Positions 1 through 11,108 of a DNA stretch of 64,000 bases are shown piece by piece. This DNA is from Triplophysa rosa (lineage: Eukaryota; Chordata; Actinopteri; Cypriniformes; Nemacheilidae). The position numbers and the translations under genes are program-made. The notes beneath the pieces are model-generated. The model was not told the DNA's origin, ran no database searches, and saw only the letters and a program-made list of their open reading frames with translations. How positions within the stretch are numbered: the stretch's first letter is position 1; every line of letters begins with the position of its first letter. Where the stretch lies: assembly GCF_024868665.1 (NCBI RefSeq), contig NC_079891.1, forward strand, positions 14,516,593-14,580,592. The letters are read 5' to 3'.

Positions 1-77
1 AGGGGGGTGGGGAAACAAAAGAGTCCATAGGAGGAAGTCCAAAAGGGTTGGGACAGGGTGGGGCAGTTTTAATCCCC

Positions 78-1474
78 GGACTTACTTACTTACTTACACA
101 CTTACTTACTTACACACACACTTACTTACTTACACACACACACACACACACTTACTTACACACTTACACACTTACTTACACACTTACTTACACACACACT
201 TACTTACTTACTTACACACTTACTTACACACTTACACACTTACTTACTTACTTACTTACACACACACACTTACTTACACACTTACTTACACACTTACTTA
301 CTTAAACACTTACACACTTACTTACACACTTACTTACTCACTTACTTACTTACTTACTTACACACTTACTTACTTACTTACTTACTTACACACTTACTTA
401 CACACACACACTTACTTTCACACTTACACACTTACTTACACACTTACTTACACACACATTTACTTACTTACACACTTACACACTTACTTACACACTTACA
501 CACTTACTTACTTACTTACTTACACACTTACTTGCACACACACACTTACTTACACACTTACACACACACTTACTTACACACTTACTTACTCACTTACTTA
601 CTTACTTACACACTTACTTACTTACTTACTTACTTACACGCTTACTTTCACACTTACACACTTACTTACACACACATTTACTTACTTACACACTTACTTA
701 CACACTTACTTACTTACTTACTTACTTACACACACACACACTTACTTACACACACTTACTTACTTACTTACACACTTACTTACTTACTTACTTACACACA
801 CACTTACTTACTTACACACACACACTTGCATACACACACTTACTTACACACTTACTTACTTACACACTTACTTACTTACTTACTTACACACTTACTTACA
901 CACTTACTTACTTACACACACACTTACTTACTTACACACTTACTTACACACTTACTTACTTACTTACTTACTTAAACACTTACACACTTACTTACTCACT
1001 TACTTACTTACTTACTTACACACTTACTCACACACTTACTTACTTACTTACTTACACACTTACTTACACACACACTTTCACACTTACACACTTACTTACA
1101 CACACATTTACTTACTTACACACTTACACACTTACTTGCACACTTACACACTTACTTACTTACTTACTTACACACTTACTTACACACACACACTTACTTA
1201 CACACTTACTTACACACTTACACACACACTTACTTACACACACACACTTACTTACACACTTAGACACTTACTTACACACTTACTTACTTACACACACACT
1301 TACTTACTTACACACTTACTTACACACACACTTACTTACACACTTACTTACTTACTTACACACTTACTTACACACTTACACACTTACTTACTTACACACT
1401 TACACACTTACTTACTTACACACTTACACACTTACTTACTTACTTACTTACACACTTACTTACACACACAGGCT
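78..1474. repeat. CTTA/CA simple-sequence array
   Basis: About 1.4 kb made almost only of two words, CTTA and CACA, in irregular order. The open frames here read as runs of Tyr, Leu, Thr and His and carry no codon signal, so they are not genes. Scattered single changes (TTTCA, TTGCA, TAAAC) recur at regular-looking places, as expected if longer blocks were duplicated. The array resumes at 1741 after an intervening repeat. Confidence 0.95.
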
Positions 1475-1740
1475 TTGGTTGACTATCCCCGTGGGGACAG
1501 TCCATAGGCGTAATGTTTTTATACTGTACAAACTGTATATTCTATCCCCTATCCCTAACCCTATCCCTAAACCTAAAGATCATAGAACACTTTTTGCATT
1601 TTTAGATTTGTAAAAAATATTGTTCTGTACAATTTATAATCTTTTTTGCCCGTGGGGACCTCAATTTTGGTCCCCACGGTGACACGAGTCCCCATGTGTT
1701 GGTGTGTATTCAGGTTTAGGTCCCCACCGGGATATACAAA
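1475..1740. repeat. Dispersed repeat with GTGGGGAC palindromes
   Basis: Unique-complexity segment between two parts of the simple array. It has short palindromes around GTGGGGAC (near 1489 and 1651-1677) and a CCCTATCCCTAACC stretch near 1550. I recognise the general look of a fish repeat that is often flanked by CA microsatellites, but cannot name its family. No coding potential is visible. Confidence 0.6.
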
Positions 1741-1923
1741 CATGAACACACACACACACACACACACACACACTTACTTACACATTTACACACACACTTA
1801 CTTACACACTTATACACTTACTTACACACTTACTTACTTACACACTTACACACTTACACACACACTTACACACTTACTTACACACTTACTTACTTACTTA
1901 CTTACACACTTACTTACTTACAC
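1741..1923. repeat. CA run and continuation of the CTTA/CA array
   Basis: A pure CA run (about 1746-1772) passes into the same CTTA/CA pattern seen at 78-1474, so the repeat at 1475-1740 splits one array. Confidence 0.9.
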
Positions 1924-3046
1924 CCTGTGTAATTGCCCTCCGCTGATGTTTGGCTAATTCACACCTGCCTGTTCTTTAACCTGAAATGTTTTATCTTTAT
2001 TATTATAGAAACAATTTACCAGGAAAATGGATAAGTAATTTTTTATACAGTAGATGCACTTGAACTTCAACACAAAAGACATGAACGCCACCAAAAGTTA
2101 AAAAAGACCATTAAAGAACTAATTTTGGTTCAATGTGAGTTAAACAATTTTTTAAAATGTAAACAGCCATTTAAAATGAAAGCAAATGAAGCTAGCCCAT
2201 AAGTGCTCAAATCTAAAAGTTCTCAAGAAAACACATGGGATTCATGGAATCTTGCTACCACTGACAAAAACATGAAGTCATCCCTCTCACCATTTAGAAA
2301 CAGGTGATATCAGCATCTGAATAGTCCACTCTGCCCTAAGGTTACACCACAAGAGCTTTCTTTCAGGGCCTGCCAGAGGAAATATACTTTCTATGAAGGG
2401 TGGCCTAGAGATATACTGTATAATGCAGCAAAATATCTCTGTAGCCACTGAAAATTCGTATCATTCATACTCTCATCTAATAAAATTATACTGAAGCTGG
2501 TAATGCGTTAAAAGCTATTAAGCTGTTAAAATCACATAACTGCAAAGGGTTTTCTTCTTACAATGAACTATGTCAGATGATCCATTCACAAGTGGCTACT
2601 GTTATTTATTGGTTTAATGGGGTTCAAAACACTCTAATCGCACTCAAATTCTGAGTTTAACATTCACAACTAGTCAGAAATGCATGACCCTGTTGGATTT
2701 GTGTGAAAGAGAATGTGCCCTGATGTGACACAGATATCACTGGGCTGCCTACAACCCAATCACCAATTTAACAAATAAAAGAGTTGTAAACTCACCGGCA
2801 TATGTGCACAAAATAACGATTTGATGAGGAGAAAAAAGAATACACAGTGATGCACAAGACTGTTCTGGTTTGCCTGGAATCAGCAAACAGTGTAATTTGT
2901 CTTAATAATTGTCTAATATATTATATTGTCTTATATATCAAGTTCTTATACATTTTGCTCACATGGCTTTTCTGCTCTTTTTGAAAAAGTTTTAAAGGTC
3001 CAATGTGTGATTTTTGGAGGATCTATTGACAGAAATGCCATATAAT
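1924..3046. other. Non-coding, nothing recognised
   Basis: AT-rich sequence without a convincing open frame, splice pattern or repeat end until the older repeat that begins near 2990. Confidence 0.6.
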
Positions 3047-3830
3047 ATACATACTAAGGGTGTGCAAAGCAGCCGGTATTTGTATCTGTATTTGTATTTG
3101 TTGAGGGGGGAAAGTATTTGTATTTGTATTCGAGTAAAATTCAAAATAGGCGTAAAAATCCAGTTTTTTTGCGTTACACTTCTAATTTACGTTATAGTGT
3201 ACGTAAACAGAGCGAACATGAGAGCACCCGACTGCAGACGTCAATAATGCAGCGTAATGGAATAATCTCCCGATCAAACTCCGCTTCCCGAAAGTTATAA
3301 ACTGCCTCCCGAACCCAGTTAAGGTACAAAAATCTATTCAACAAAAATAGTGATGCACGCAGTGAAGTCTTCTCTGTTGCTGTGTGGAGCAGCCTGTGTC
3401 AGTCACCTCTTTTACCCCCCGGCCCGACTCCTGAATGTCACTCACTCATGCGGGCATGCACTGCGGTCTCATGAGAAAACGCAGCTTTTTGATATAAAGT
3501 TTTTCTTGTTCCCGAATACAAATATTTTTTAAAGTATTTGTTCGAAATAAGTATTAGTAAAAAACACGCTATTTGTGCCTTTCCGAATACCGTATTCGGG
3601 TTCGGCTCCACCCCTAATACATACAGTAACCTTACATAATGAAGCGTTATGTTTTTCTTACATTAGAAATTAGCTATTTCTATCGTGGGTCCCCTTGCAT
3701 GGAATTCGCCATGTTGTTTCTATAGTAGCCCTAAACGGACAAACTGCTCTACAGAGCGCATTTTGTAAATATGTTTTCTCCTTTGGCAGAGAAGCGACAA
3801 CGTGACAACATTTCAGTCCTTTGTCAGCCA
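2990..3830. repeat. Older dispersed repeat, split by a hAT insertion
   Basis: The flanks of the hAT element at 3055-3616 form one repeat when rejoined. It starts near TTAAAGGTCCAATGTGTGA and continues after 3624 through CGCCATGTT and CCCTAAACGGACAAAC. A second diverged copy lies at about 29815-30060 (GGAGGATCTATTGAC, then CGCCATGTTTTGTA and CCCTAAACGGACAAAC). The second copy has no hAT insertion, so it shows the empty-site layout. Confidence 0.75.
3055..3616. mobile_element. Non-autonomous hAT element, 562 bp
   Basis: The element is flanked by a perfect 8-bp direct repeat, ATACATAC, at 3047-3054 and 3617-3624. Its ends are short inverted repeats, TAAGGGTG at the left and CACCCCTA at the right, with further imperfect complementarity inward (CCGGTATT on the left, GTATTCGGGTTCGG on the right). 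An 8-bp target duplication is typical of the hAT superfamily. The short frames inside (3014-3247, 3350-3532) show no transposase motif, so it must have been moved in trans. Confidence 0.85.
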
Positions 3831-5520
3831 CCATAATGCTTCAGAAACAGGTCACCTCTGAAACATTTTTACCTTTTTCCCTCTTTTTTTTATGAAAATA
3901 ATACCACGATTCTTTTTTTAAAGGTCACTAGGATGGTGAATATTAAAAGTATAAAATAGAAATAAAACAAACTTGATATGTTCAAAAAAGAAAAGTATAC
4001 TGTACTATACAGTAGTAATTGAGACACTTTAAGACGCATATTACTACCAGGTATAAACAGGGCCTATTAGGAACCTTACATAAGAAATATTCCTGAAATG
4101 TCACATTGACACATTGAATTTGTTTCAAATGATAAGACCCATTGAGAACAACATGCATCGTCATGACCACCATTGTAGTACAGCAGGAAATGAAAATTAT
4201 TTTTTCTCAAAGGTTGTCATTAAATGACAATAGCAAAATTCTGATTGTGCCTCAGTGAATTGTTTCTCATAATCACTTGAGTTTTAGCATCGACTGCTGA
4301 GCGACAATCTGTAAGGCAAATGAAGTTCAACTAAAATGCAGTTAGTTTTTCATTTGCATTTCATTAAATAACTTTTGACCACTTTAAGATCTCTGGAACA
4401 GTACCAACACGACCCACAGATATAACAATAAATATCCCTTTGAAAAACCCACCAAATTCATTTTCATTTACTGAGTTTTTTCCCGTAGAGAAATATCCTA
4501 CAAGTGTCTCATGATTACAATCTGAAAATATCCTCCCATTTACACAGCTCATCTTTAGAAAAGTGCAGTCCATTCACAGATGGAAATCTATCAGTGTGAC
4601 ATGGTTTGGAAATCAAATTCCCTTCAGTATCCTGGCCGAAAGCATCTCTTGCTCAAGAGTAATTTAATAGACCGCAAAGCACAGCTAGTGCTGAGATTAT
4701 CTTCTGTGATTATGTATTATTACAGATACAATTCTTTTCTGTAGCAAATGCGCAGTTTAACGTTTTGGAGCTTGGCAGCCATCACAACAAAACTATGAAA
4801 TACACTGAATACTATGAATACATTTTCCTGAAGAAGAAGAGAAGATATTTCCTGGAAAACTTATGTCTACTTTAGAGAGACAATACATTTCAAGATATTT
4901 TGAGAAAACATAAGGCAGAAGGAAAATTACATCACTGTTTTTGCAATGCTCATGTAATTGATATTTACACGTCCTAGATTCTATTTTCCATTTTGTAAGG
5001 TTTTTAACCTATTATTGTACTTTTATTATTTTAAAATAATCGATGTCTGGCATTTCTGTACACCTGCGCCTTTTGTTTCTTGTTATCTCAGTCTACAATA
5101 TAGCAGCCCATACAGTCTTATCATATATGTCACTGTTAGTGAACTTCCACAATGAACATTTTACTTTAAAAACAATGTTTGTTGTAACTGTTATTAGTTG
5201 TTTTTGATGGGTTGTTAACTAATAAATATCATAGTAAGATATTGGAGATAAACAAGTGCTTGTTCACTATGCCTAAATGTACAATTACGTTTGAAACATT
5301 AGATTATACAAGACACTTAAATTATCATTAAATGATTTTTGTCTTTAATTCTGCTTTAATGTTATGAGAAAGAGAGAGCGCATGTGAATGTCTGTTCTTT
5401 AAATACAGAATACAGTAATGGAATTTTAAACCAAGTCTTTCCAGAATGAGGTGAAATCAAGCAGGGAGAAAAAAGAGAGACAGAGTAGAACAAATGTAAA
5501 ACAACACTGAGCAAGAAAGC

Positions 5521-5524
<4 letters not shown>
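3831..5524. other. Non-coding, nothing recognised
   Basis: AT-rich DNA with only short chance frames. I see no repeat ends, splice sites with coding flanks, or RNA genes. Confidence 0.5.

Positions 5525-5561
<37 letters not shown>
5525..5561. repeat. (GA)n microsatellite
   Basis: Uninterrupted GA dinucleotide run of about 18 units. Confidence 0.98.
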
Positions 5562-5563
<2 letters not shown>

Positions 5564-5881
5564 TTAGAGAGGACAGTAGAGACCTCACATCCTCTTCACC
5601 TCCATACAATAAAACCACCTGCTGCCGCTGTTTCTTTTAATCCGCCCCCTGTTTCAGACTTGAATTCCTGAAGAGCACATCAAGTAGAGGGCTGCCTACC
5701 ACCACGGGACCCATCTGCATGCCATACCTCAACATTACCCAGAGTGAACTCGCATCCTAAAGCTATTTCAACATTGTCTGCAGTCAACCATGTCAGCATA
5801 GCAGCCCCCGTAATGAAACACACACTGATTTTAACTTGCATTTACTTTCTAAACACTGTACAGTACTTTATATACAATCCA

Positions 5882-6087
5882 CACTGAAAAAAGGGATCCA
5901 CACTGATGAAAATTCAACCAATTAAAAAAATTTAGGGTAAGGATTCACATCTATATTTTATAACTTAAGCCAATGAAAAATAATAAAGAAAAGGTATATA
6001 TTTTTAATTGGCTCAAGTTATAAAATTTAGATGTGAATCCTTACCCTAAAATATTTTAATTGGTTGAATGAAACCCTTTTTTCAGTG
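5882..6087. mobile_element. Foldback MITE, about 206 bp
   Basis: The ends CACTGAAAAAAGGG and CCCTTTTTTCAGTG are exact inverted complements. Most of the element is palindromic: TTAGGGTAAGGATTCACATCTA on the left is mirrored on the right by the same sequence reversed, around an AT-rich centre near 5985. It has no coding capacity. The flanking dinucleotide CA occurs on both sides, which is too short to assign a superfamily. Confidence 0.85.
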
Positions 6088-7596
6088 CAAAAACTGATGT
6101 ATACTGAGAGAGAGAAAATACTATTTATTACAAAGGACATTTGGCACAAAGGTCAAATATCTATAATAAATTTAAATTACAGTGCACAAATGCTTTAATT
6201 CTCTGGAGGTGCTTCGTATGCGACATTCAAAGCTAAATTTGATCAACGAGCAAAAATTTTAATAGAATTAATAATCGCTCTTCACAATTAAAGCACTGGC
6301 ATACATGCAAGGATTGTCATTACCGTCTTCATGCTGTGCCTTTTTACTAATTGTGAGTAGTTCAATGGAAAATCTAGCTTCCGTTATGACAAATTACCCC
6401 ATAGAGCGTGACACAAAAAGGTCACCTTGTATTCAATGCATGGCATGTGTTTCCTGGCCTATACTAAAAATACAACCTTTTTGTAATAAAAAACCTTTTT
6501 GTAGCAAAAAACACACAGGCTTTACGTGCCTACAGAATTTCTTTTTTCAAAAATAAACCCATCCTGAGAAATAAGGTAGTCAAAAGTGCTTCAAGAAGAT
6601 GCAAGCCATTGATTCTCAAAGCACACAATTCTCTTCCCTGATCACACATGGATTGCTTCAAAGGCAAAAGAGGATCCTTTGAAATCCTGCTATTTAACCG
6701 CATCTGAGATTTTCACATTGTTCAGGCAAATTTAAACAGTTCCAGTTCTCTGCTGTGTTAAAGCTAGTAAAATCAATGCCTGCCTCTCTGACAAGGATTT
6801 TGTGGCGTGGCTTCGTCATTGTTGCCATTCAAGTTACATTGCAGATTCTTGCCAATGTGCAGATTTATATTTTCACCATATGTACTGTAGGCTTATGAAC
6901 GGTTTTATTGTTTTGTTTTTATTCTGCCATGTCTGTTATTGGTTGTTTCTACACATATATGTAATTGCTATAATGTGCAGTGTAATTATTATTATTTTCA
7001 GTCAAGATTCTACGGCACAAATGACTAGAAATCAACCATTGTTTACGAGCTGTAGGAAAGTACACAGAGAGAAGACCTGACATTTTCTCTATATCCTACA
7101 GCATGAATACAGTGGTAGTAATTTTAGCATCTCAATTGATTTTAAATTATCAGTCAATTTTCTGTCCTATGATTCAGGGAGTTGGATCTATAGAATAATA
7201 CAGAGATACAGTATCAAACAAGCCTAGATTTGTTTATTCCTTATTCCTTTATCCCTAGAAAATAGAATAGAATAGAATAGAAGTGTAAAAAGTAAAAGTG
7301 AGACGATATTATAGATTATAGTTTAAGCACATTCCCCTGCAAACCCACACAATGTTGCAGATGTCTGTATTTAGTTGTAGTTTTCATTATCATGGACTTA
7401 GTTTCCCGCTCTTTTTAGTGAATATGGCAATTAATTTGATCATGATACATATGAGTCTTTTAGTTCATGATCAGTGTATACTTAAGTTCCTTTGTTTCAT
7501 CAGTTTAGTGTCGGTTATTATTTGTGTATTACCATATACACACTGTTAGGTTGCGTAAATACTTTGAGGGTTTGAACTTTTTGTCTGATCTTAATC
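6088..7596. other. Non-coding, with a short AATAG repeat
   Basis: No gene recognised. A pentamer repeat (AATAG, about four units) lies at 7258-7281. The rest is AT-rich and shows no repeat ends. Confidence 0.5.
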
Positions 7597-7786
7597 TTTG
7601 AGACTTTTTACCCTCAAATTGTTCCAAACCTGTATACATTTCTTTGTTCTGCTGAACAGATATTTAGACGGATGTTAGCGATTTTCAGTTCTGTGACATC
7701 ATTAGAAATTAATGTATTTTCTTCTGTTCTACACAAAATGAGAGATTTTGAAGAATTTAGGAAAGCAAACAGTTCTGGGTCACCTC

Positions 7787-8597
7787 TATGGGATTACTTT
7801 TGTGTCATTTTTATTCAATCAAAAATTCTGTGTTTGAGAGTAAAACTAATTATTTTGTAATTAAAAAATAAAAGATCGCAAAAAAACTCGATTATCAAAA
7901 AATTGATAACAAAATTGTTTGCATTGCGTGCAAATCTTTGAAATGTTTCATTTTTCTTTGTGCACTTCAAAAACTTTTCATCACGAAACCACAAATGTTG
8001 CTCTCTTTTCTGCTGTCTTTTTTTTGCGGGTCGAAAAGTTTTGCTTGCGAGTTGAGAAGTTTTGCTTGCGAATAAGGCTGTATCTCAGTGGGCGGTCTCT
8101 ACACTCCAGGATGAAAGACCTCTCTTATTGGTCACTTTCAATCGAAGTGCCACGCCCACTAGCCGCCCCCATCATGGCCGCCAGAGCGGGGTAGCGGTAT
8201 GAAGAGCAACACGTCATTTGCAAGGTACTTTGGCTCTTTATAATACCTTATTTAATGTTATAAATCCTCTAAATTCATAAATGTGGATAGCTCGTGTGTA
8301 ACCATTCATGTTTTAATCTAATTATGTAATGTTGGCCTGTAAGTGATACCTCTGTAGTTTTTATAGCTAGTAGCTTGATAGCGTAGCCTTAGATAGTAGC
8401 TTTAGCATCTAGAGTCTGTTAAACTAACTTAAGTTGTTTTATGATTGCTGTCTCAGCGCGATAAAGTTAGTTTTGAGAGATTAGCCTGCTCGCCCTGGTT
8501 TAATGCAGGCAACAGTCTTACACCGATAGTATTACCATTCTTTCGTTTAATAATATTCACTTAGTGTATACAGACATTAAACATTTACTCAAAAATG
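7787..8597 (+). repeat. Left inverted arm with promoter-like block
   Basis: 811 bp, inverted relative to 10187-10961. It is longer than the right arm partly because a 21-bp unit (AGTTGAGAAGTTTTGCTTGCG) is duplicated near 8050. Around 8100-8200 there is a GC-rich block with an inverted CCAAT box (ATTGG), a CCACGCCC box and ATGGCCGCC, which resembles a core promoter. The 91-aa frame at 7919-8194 also occurs mirrored in the other arm and is probably not a gene. Confidence 0.85.
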
Positions 8598-10186
8598 TTG
8601 ACACATAATAGTACAGACAGAACAGATTTTATTATTTAGTATAACGTCACTACTGAATAGGTTTAATATATGAATAACCTTCAATATACGTCCCAAGTAG
8701 TCAATATAAAATGAAAAACACACTATGATTTTAGTACATTTATTATGTTACTTCAATAAATTACTAAACACAAATTGGAAATATTTTAGTATATGTGTGT
8801 GTATAATGACTTGTATACCAATAGTAATTGTTTGTATTCAGTCAACACCCAGTTGGAGAAATACCTTTTATACCTTTAACACTTGTTTTCTTTCTTGTAA
8901 TTTAGTTACTTGTATTCATTTCTCACATGAGTCTTCACTAGAGGTTACACTAAAGTCAGGGGATGACAGGTGATATGGTGGTGGTGGATTTTAAAGAAAA
9001 GAAGCATGAATCTGACTTATCTTCTGGGGAAAAGTGTCGAAGTGGTGAAAACATACTACGCTGCTACTTTAGGTGGATACATCAGCACATGTGACTCACA
9101 ACATGAAAACATTGACCTGTAAGGATGGCTACAAGACTGTTATTGTTATAAACTGACTGGAGTCAACAGCAGAGGGGAGGATGACAACAGTCAACTCAAA
9201 GCACCCTTTCCACACAGCTTATTTTGGAGAGTCGAGAACCACAAAGTGATACTGGACAACTTTCTTGGCCTCCAAGCAGACTGCTCCCCATCATTCCTGC
9301 AAAAGCACAAAAAAATTATCATTACAATCTCATCTACTTCAACTTGTTACTCTGTACTGTGTATGTTTTTAAATGCCCCTATATGATCTTGCTCATTATC
9401 TTTTGTGACTGCTTCAGGTCTAGTCATCTGATCCAAAACTGTAATTAAATTACAATGGGGACAGTCAGTTTTATACCTGAATGGTACGTTAACTCTGTGA
9501 CTCTTTTAATTTTCAGCTAAACGTTCTCACAGTATTAGCATATGTATATAACTAGTGTTATTATTGGGCTTAATGTGTATAAACTGATGTTGATTTATGT
9601 CTTTAAGTCCTACAACAATCTTGATCTTGTGACAAACTTGAAAGATTAAAATATTTGTATAGTTGAACAGTTAATTACTGTATTTGTATACAGGAAGATA
9701 TTGGTTGTACCTGTAGTAAGTAATTCTAGCCACAAGGAACTTGCTATGATATTCGAAAATATTTGTTTATTTGTGTTGAGGGAAGTATTAGTAAAATATC
9801 AACTGTAGCACATGATTTTGACTACTAGGACCCACCTACTTACTACCTTTTAAAAGTAAAAGAAATGTGTAAGTGAATTAAAGTCATTTTTTTGTCTAAA
9901 GTAAAGTAAGTAGAGTATATTTATAAAGGAACGTTTAGAAAAATCTCACCTGTGGTAGCTTTAGCTTCATTCCCTAGCAACCTACAGCAACCTTTGAAAA
10001 ATAAAACAAACATCAAGGTAAATGATGACAGGTATTGGCAGAATATAAATCGATTGTAGTAGATTGAAGTGACTGTAATGAGTGGTATGGTCAATGTTTT
10101 AATTGGGTGGATGAAATTGTCCCTTGCAATCTGATACGTGTCAGACCCATAGAGTGTATAAATCAGGTCAGAACATTCTCAGGTGG

Positions 10187-10961
10187 CATTTTTGAGTAAA
10201 TGTTTAATGTCTGTATACACTAAGTGAATATTATTAAACGAAAGAATGGTAATACTATCGGTGTAAGACTGTTGCCTGCATTAAACCAGGGCGAGCAGGC
10301 TAATCTCTCAAAACTAACTTTATCGCGCTGAGACAGCAATCATAAAACAACTTAAGTTAGTTTAACAGACTCTAGATGCTAAAGCTACTATCTAAGGCTA
10401 AGCTATCAAGCTACTAGCTATAAAAACTACAGAGGTATCACTTACAGGCCAACGTTACATAATTAGATTAAAACATGAATGGTTACACACGAGCTATCCA
10501 CATTTATGAACTTAGAGGATTTATAACGTCAAATAAGGTATTATAAAGAGCCAAAGTAACTTGCAAATGACGTGTTGCTCTTCATACCACTACCCCGCTC
10601 TGGCGGCCATGATGGGGGCGGCTAGTGGGCGTGGCACTTCGTTTGAAAGTGACCAATAAGAGAGGTCTTTCATCCTGGAGTGTAGAGACCACCCACTGAG
10701 ATACAGCCTTATTTGCAAGCAAAACTTTTCGACCTGCAAAAAAAAGACAGCAGAAAAGAGAGCAACATTTGTGGTTTCGTGATGAAAAGTTTTCGAAGTG
10801 CACAAAGAAAAATTTCAAAGATTTGCACGCAATGCAAACAATTTTGTTATCAATTTCGGAGTTTTTTTGCGATCTTTTATTTTTTAATTACAAAATAATT
10901 AGTTTTACTCTCAAACACAGAATTTTTGATTGAATAAAAATGACACAAAAGTAATCCCATA
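10187..10961 (-). repeat. Right inverted arm with promoter-like block
   Basis: 775 bp, the inverted partner of 7787-8597. The same promoter-like block lies at about 10600-10670 (GGCGGCCAT, GGGCGTGG, CCAAT) in the opposite orientation. Confidence 0.85.
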
Positions 10962-11108
10962 CACCTCTGACCTCTGAATGATGTCCCAAAACTGAAAGTT
11001 CTTCCAAATATCTTCCTACGTTCAGCAGAACAAAGAAATTACACAGATTTGGGACAACTTTAGGTTAAATGATGACAGAATTCATTTTTGGGTGAACTAT
11101 CCCTTCAA

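Larger units (their letters stand above)
7787..10961. mobile_element. 3.2-kb element with long inverted arms
   Basis: Two arms, 7787-8597 and 10187-10961, are inverted copies of each other along nearly their whole length and enclose about 1.6 kb. The outer ends are TATGGGATTAC and GTAATCCCATA. The 6-bp sequence CACCTC directly flanks both ends (7781-7786 and 10962-10967), a target duplication inside an older MITE. No transposase is recognisable in the centre, where frames are under 85 aa, so it looks non-autonomous. A 6-bp duplication with TAT ends fits what I remember of the IS3EU superfamily. Polintons also make 6-bp duplications but differ in size and ends. The assignment is tentative. Confidence 0.8.
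7597..11108. mobile_element. hAT-type MITE split in two by a larger element
   Basis: The left half (about 7597-7786, with CCCTCAAATTGTTCCAAACC) and right half (10962-11108, ending TTGGGTGAACTATCCCTTC) rejoin into one copy of the MITE family that is complete at 15682-15942. The 3.2-kb element at 7787-10961 sits between them. The outer left end is degraded. Confidence 0.75.

Noticed and set aside
532..1507. 147-aa and 123-aa His/Thr/Leu/Tyr-rich proteins
   Set aside because: Translations of the CTTA/CA simple array.
1549..1573. Telomere-like CCCTAACCC stretch
   Set aside because: Only a few imperfect units inside a dispersed repeat, not an interstitial telomere array.
10582..10898. Small genes around 10.6-10.9 kb
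   Set aside because: They mirror the frames at 7.9-8.2 kb because the two arms are inverted copies.
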